Shown: positions 30,651-33,005 of the stretch, in pieces
How the letters are laid out: each line of letters begins with the position of its first letter
How positions within the stretch are numbered: position 1 is the stretch's first letter
IMG/VR virus record: IMGVR_UViG_3300042934_001323
Span: 1-33,005 of that record
DNA: 33,005 nucleotides
Direction: 5' to 3' (one strand)
Source of the DNA: a virus
Position numbers and translations under genes: made by a program
Notes under the pieces: generated by a model
Databases searched by the model: none
Seen by the model: only the letters and a program-made list of their open reading frames with translations
What the model was told of the DNA's origin: nothing

Positions 30651-31227
30651 GTTTAAGCATAACCCAACAGCAAATCAAAGAATAACATCTGAGTTCGGTA
30701 AGCGTGATTTTGTTGGCTATAAATGGCACAGCGGAGTCGATATCGGAGCTGTCAAAGCAGGTATTGAAGGTGATGAGCTATATGCTGTTGCAGATGGAAT
30801 TGTAGTGGTCAGTAAAGTTGATAGCGGAAATATCAATGTTGGCTATGGTAATTACATAATAATTGAGCATGATGAGTATTGCACGTTATATGCTCATCTA
30901 CAAAATCTCGATCTAAAAGCCGGAGAAAATATTAAAGCTGGACAAGTAATTGGTCATATGGGCAATACAGGAGAGAGCTCTGCCGCACATCTTCATTTTG
31001 AAGTAAGGAATTGCAAATATACACATCCTTACTTTTGGACAAAAGGAGAGTATGCCGGCCAGTTCTTGATGTGTATTAATCCAATAAATTATTTTCTCAA
31101 ACCGCATTGGGCTGAAGAACACAAATTGAGCTTGCAGTCAAAGGGAATTGAAATTAATGACGATCGATATGGTGACTTCATGACACGCGGAGAAGTACTT
31201 GCATTGTTGGATAGAATCGTAAAGTAA
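30637..31227 (+). CDS. M23-family peptidoglycan endopeptidase (endolysin)
   Basis: About 196 aa. An N-terminal M23 metallopeptidase has its first zinc ligands in KWHSGVDIGA (His and Asp) and the second in SSAAHLHFEVRN (HLH), with DEYCTLYAHLQNL and GHMGNTGES between, all typical of the LytM/M23 fold. The C-terminal 60 residues (HKLSLQSKGIEINDDR, FMTRGEVLALLDRIVK) look like a small wall-binding or SLH-like module. ATG 30637 is used; GTG 30643 fits the ribosome site GGTGGTGAT slightly better. It overlaps the holin, so lysis genes are coupled. Confidence 0.92.
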   Translation: MGVIKFKHNPTANQRITSEFGKRDFVGYKWHSGVDIGAVKAGIEGDELYAVADGIVVVSKVDSGNINVGYGNYIIIEHDEYCTLYAHLQNLDLKAGENIKAGQVIGHMGNTGESSAAHLHFEVRNCKYTHPYFWTKGEYAGQFLMCINPINYFLKPHWAEEHKLSLQSKGIEINDDRYGDFMTRGEVLALLDRIVK

Positions 31228-31277
31228 CAAGTTTAATCGCCGGTCATTTAAAATTGAATTGAATAGGAGTAATTAAA

Positions 31278-31343
31278 ATGTTTGAAATCAGTATTTCTCC
31301 TAAATTGACACTAGATATCAATTTAACACTGGTTGTAAATTAA
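31278..31343 (+). CDS. Very small reading frame after the lysis genes
   Basis: 21 aa (MFEISISPKLTLDINLTLVV plus N) with a good ribosome site AGGAGT and 8-nt spacing. It lies before the late terminator. No family; real translation is uncertain, though similar tiny frames end phage late operons. Confidence 0.35.
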   Translation: MFEISISPKLTLDINLTLVVN

Positions 31344-31440
31344 TCCTTTTAGTATGATTCAACTCAACTAGGTAGCTTAATCTGTTCAATTGGATAACTG
31401 ATAAATAAATTAAAAACAATTTAATTGCTATTTGTTGTTA

Positions 31441-31479
31441 AAGACCATGCATATTTGCCTGGTTCTTTTTTTATTTTTT
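31441..31479 (+). terminator. Terminator at the end of the phage late region
   Basis: AAGACCA (31441-31447) pairs with TGGTTCTT (one bulge) around an inner GCA-TATT-TGC stem, followed by TTTTTTATTTTTT. It closes the late operon before the TAC module. Confidence 0.68.
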
Positions 31480-31743
31480 GGAAAAATATGTTGCAAACCA
31501 TATTGTTTAGGGTATATACTAATAAAACAGATCTTATTTTAACCAATTCATATATGTTAAGACGTGTTTAAGAATCATATGATAGAATCAATAATAGTAA
31601 AAAGGAATTAAAAACCATATCTAGTATAAAGTTAACGAAAATTTCTATATGTAGTGTTGTAATTAATTACAAAATGTAGTAAGCTTGGTTTGTTTTTTTG
31701 GGACAAGCAATTTTATTTATAAAGGTATAAAAGGGATAGTTTT
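31480..31743. other. Control region upstream of the TAC module
   Basis: 264 bp of AT-rich DNA without a gene. It contains a 16-bp perfect palindrome (31657-31672), a GCTTG/CAAGC dyad nearer the toxin, and the toxin ribosome site AAGGGATAG. No consensus promoter could be chosen. A prophage right attachment site may also fall here; none was recognised. Confidence 0.45.
31657..31672. promoter_or_regulatory. 16-bp palindrome upstream of the toxin gene
   Basis: TTGTAATTAATTACAA is a perfect palindrome, 71 bp before the toxin ATG. TA-type operons are commonly self-regulated at such sites, so it may be an operator. The long AT-rich context means chance cannot be excluded. Confidence 0.4.
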
Positions 31744-32310
31744 ATGCAGTCAAATCAATGCGTTCTAAAACCAAATATAATAGCATATCATGTTAATGAC
31801 TCAGAACGTTGTGAAAAGTTTGTAAGTGATTCTAGATACTTAATTATTAGTGAAGATAAATATTGGTTAGGCAAGGGAATGTATTTTTGGGATAATTCAA
31901 ACAATGCAAACTATTGGATGCATAAAAAAGAAAGTGAATGTAAGGATAATACGGTATTCAAACACGTAGGATGCAATTTATTAATAGAATACTTATTAGA
32001 CTTAACAGACAAAGAAACTTTGAATATTATTGAGGAGTTTTGGAAAGAATATTGCAATAAAACGAAAGACACATGTAGCTATAAAGAGTATAGAATAGGA
32101 ATTAAGTTGGACATTTTGTTTAATAAGTTTCCTTTATTAAATATATATAAAGTTGTAAAAGGAATTGGGTTTTACCATAAACAGAAAGAAAATGAATTTT
32201 TTGACAACCCTCAAAATAAGGAATATTCTCACCTTAGTGCAAGGTTTAAAACGATATATCTACTTAAAGACGCAGAATGTGCAGTAAATAGAAGATTTAT
32301 GGAGGAATGA
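31744..32310 (+). CDS. ADP-ribosyltransferase-like toxin (CmdT-like)
   Basis: 188 aa. The N-terminus has the ADP-ribosyltransferase pattern: His16 in IIAYHVND (binding-site His of the H-Y-E group), then WLGKGMYFWDN with Tyr47 and a following NANYWMHK helix, much as in PARP-like enzymes (YGKGIYF). A glutamate for the third position could not be assigned by eye; the C-terminal part (NKEYSHLSARFKTIYLL) is the likely end of the fold. AAGGGATAG precedes the ATG. It is followed, overlapping by reading frame, by a small acidic gene and a SecB-like gene, the toxin-antitoxin-chaperone order. In E. coli CmdTAC the toxin is an mRNA ADP-ribosyltransferase, so this gene is its likely counterpart. Confidence 0.72.
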   Translation: MQSNQCVLKPNIIAYHVNDSERCEKFVSDSRYLIISEDKYWLGKGMYFWDNSNNANYWMHKKESECKDNTVFKHVGCNLLIEYLLDLTDKETLNIIEEFWKEYCNKTKDTCSYKEYRIGIKLDILFNKFPLLNIYKVVKGIGFYHKQKENEFFDNPQNKEYSHLSARFKTIYLLKDAECAVNRRFMEE

Positions 32311-32312
32311 AA

Positions 32313-32594
32313 ATGGATAAAAAGGTATTGTATGATTGCTTGAACTTTTTAAAAGGTATGACAAAGGAAGAGTTCCAAGAATACGAATCGAAGTTAGAAC
32401 CTTTAAATATTGATTATAGTAAATACGAAGATTCTGACTTTGAGATTTTGTTATGTAACAATTTTGAAGATACAGTAGATATTTGGAAAAGTGAATTTAA
32501 AATCAGTGAGTATTCTACACCAAAATTAAAATTAAAATCAAAAAACATGTCAAAAAATGGGTTCCTTACTGCTACATTTGCGAAAGCGTCTTAA
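32313..32594 (+). CDS. Putative antitoxin with a chaperone-addiction tail (CmdA-like)
   Basis: 93-aa protein, acidic in its first two thirds (MDKKVLYDCLNFLKGMTKEE, then EYESKLEPLNIDYSKYEDSD). The last 25 residues are basic and then hydrophobic (STPKLKLKSKN, GFLTATFAKAS), matching the exposed, aggregation-prone C-terminal ChAD tail that SecB-like chaperones protect in TAC systems. ATG 32313 is chosen because GGAGG lies 7-8 nt upstream; ATG 32307 is too close to it. No DNA-binding HTH is obvious. It lies between the toxin and the chaperone. Confidence 0.65.
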   Translation: MDKKVLYDCLNFLKGMTKEEFQEYESKLEPLNIDYSKYEDSDFEILLCNNFEDTVDIWKSEFKISEYSTPKLKLKSKNMSKNGFLTATFAKAS

Positions 32595-32609
32595 AAGAGG
32601 ACAAGATCT

Positions 32610-33005
32610 ATGGATAAAATAAGGAATAGCAAGTTTAAATATAAACTTCCAATATTAAAAAGTATAATATTTAAAGTTAATGAAGACTTTAAAAAAGAAA
32701 ATGTTGAAGATGTTATTGTACATGGAAATAAAAAGATTAACAGAAGTAATGACGAGGCTACTGTTTTTTTGGAATTAAGTATTTATGAAGAAGATAATAA
32801 AGAGTATCCTTTTTTCTTAAGTATCGCTATGGAAGGAAAATTCAGTTGGGAAGATGACATAGGTGAAGATATGATAAATTTGTTATTGAATGAAAATGCT
32901 CCTTCTGTATTAGTTTCGTTTATGCGCTCTCATGTGGTTTCACTCACTACAGGAGCTGGATATGATTCTTTTGTTTTACCATTACTAGATTTTACAAGTA
33001 ATTAA
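32610..33005 (+). CDS. SecB-like chaperone (CmdC-like)
   Basis: 131-aa protein with the SecB core: early strands ISFKV-type (SIIFKVNEDFKKENVEDVIV), VFLELSIYEEDNKEYPFFLS, IAMEGKFSWEDDIGEDMI, then the hallmark NENAPSVLVSFMRSHVVSLT and a C-terminal FVLPLLDF. These match the SecB NAPxILFPYxR and LPPxNF segments in place. SecB is normally absent from Gram-positive secretion, so a lone SecB-like gene beside an ART-like toxin and a tailed small protein points to a TAC chaperone and not to export. GAGGACAAG precedes the ATG. The stop is the last codon of the window. Confidence 0.85.
   Translation: MDKIRNSKFKYKLPILKSIIFKVNEDFKKENVEDVIVHGNKKINRSNDEATVFLELSIYEEDNKEYPFFLSIAMEGKFSWEDDIGEDMINLLLNENAPSVLVSFMRSHVVSLTTGAGYDSFVLPLLDFTSN

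Noticed and set aside
31490-31573. Short frame starting MLQTILFRVYTNK in the gap before the TAC genes
   Set aside because: 27 codons with no convincing ribosome site and no neighbour coupling.
31228-31743. Search for the right attachment site (attR)
   Set aside because: The matching left-side sequence lies outside the window, so no core repeat can be shown.
1-33005. tRNA, rRNA, CRISPR array, insertion sequence or transposase
   Set aside because: None could be supported by eye. The only recombinases are the serine integrase and the minimal tyrosine recombinase.

Overview
The window reads as one complete, AT-rich (low-GC) prophage of a siphovirus with an HK97-type head, from a Gram-positive host that is most likely a Clostridia-class Firmicute. 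The support is strong AGGAGG-type ribosome sites, frequent TTG/GTG starts, consensus TTGACA/TATAAT promoters, a CGAAC-N4-GTTC SOS box of the Bacillus/Clostridium type, and an S-layer-homology domain on a phage protein. No host housekeeping gene, rRNA, tRNA or CRISPR array was seen. The species cannot be named from the sequence.

Layout. 1-5297 is the leftward lysogeny arm: a large serine integrase, an ImmA/IrrE metallopeptidase under a promoter with a LexA-like box, a membrane protein on the other strand, a three-gene TIR-domain operon that looks like anti-phage cargo, and a CI-like repressor. 5298-5470 is the genetic switch, with two divergent promoters each carrying a CAAC-N5-GTTG operator in its spacer and a third operator before cro. 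5471-13296 is the early rightward region of cro, many small phage genes, a replication initiator with iterons and an AT-rich stretch inside its own gene, SSB, and an ArpU/RinA-like late regulator. It is interrupted by a leftward two-gene cargo unit (6354-7247) with its own consensus promoter.

13305-31227 is the late region. It holds a putative late promoter, a minimal tyrosine recombinase with inverted repeats behind it, the packaging genes (a PBSX-type small terminase, an HNH/P-loop protein, a P27-type small terminase, the large terminase), portal, protease, capsid, connectors and tail tube. It continues with tail chaperones joined by a -1 frameshift, tape measure, tail tip and fibre, a subtilase-SLH protein, holin and an M23 endolysin.

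The right end (31744-33005) carries three co-directional genes: an ADP-ribosyltransferase-like protein, a small acidic protein with a hydrophobic C-terminal tail, and a SecB-like chaperone. This is the architecture of a toxin-antitoxin-chaperone (TAC) module, most like CmdTAC anti-phage defence. It is the most interesting item in the window, followed by the TIR operon. The prophage thus appears to carry two separate defence-like cargos, one at each end, plus a small membrane-protein unit in the middle. The att sites were not identified, because the left edge starts exactly at the integrase stop codon.
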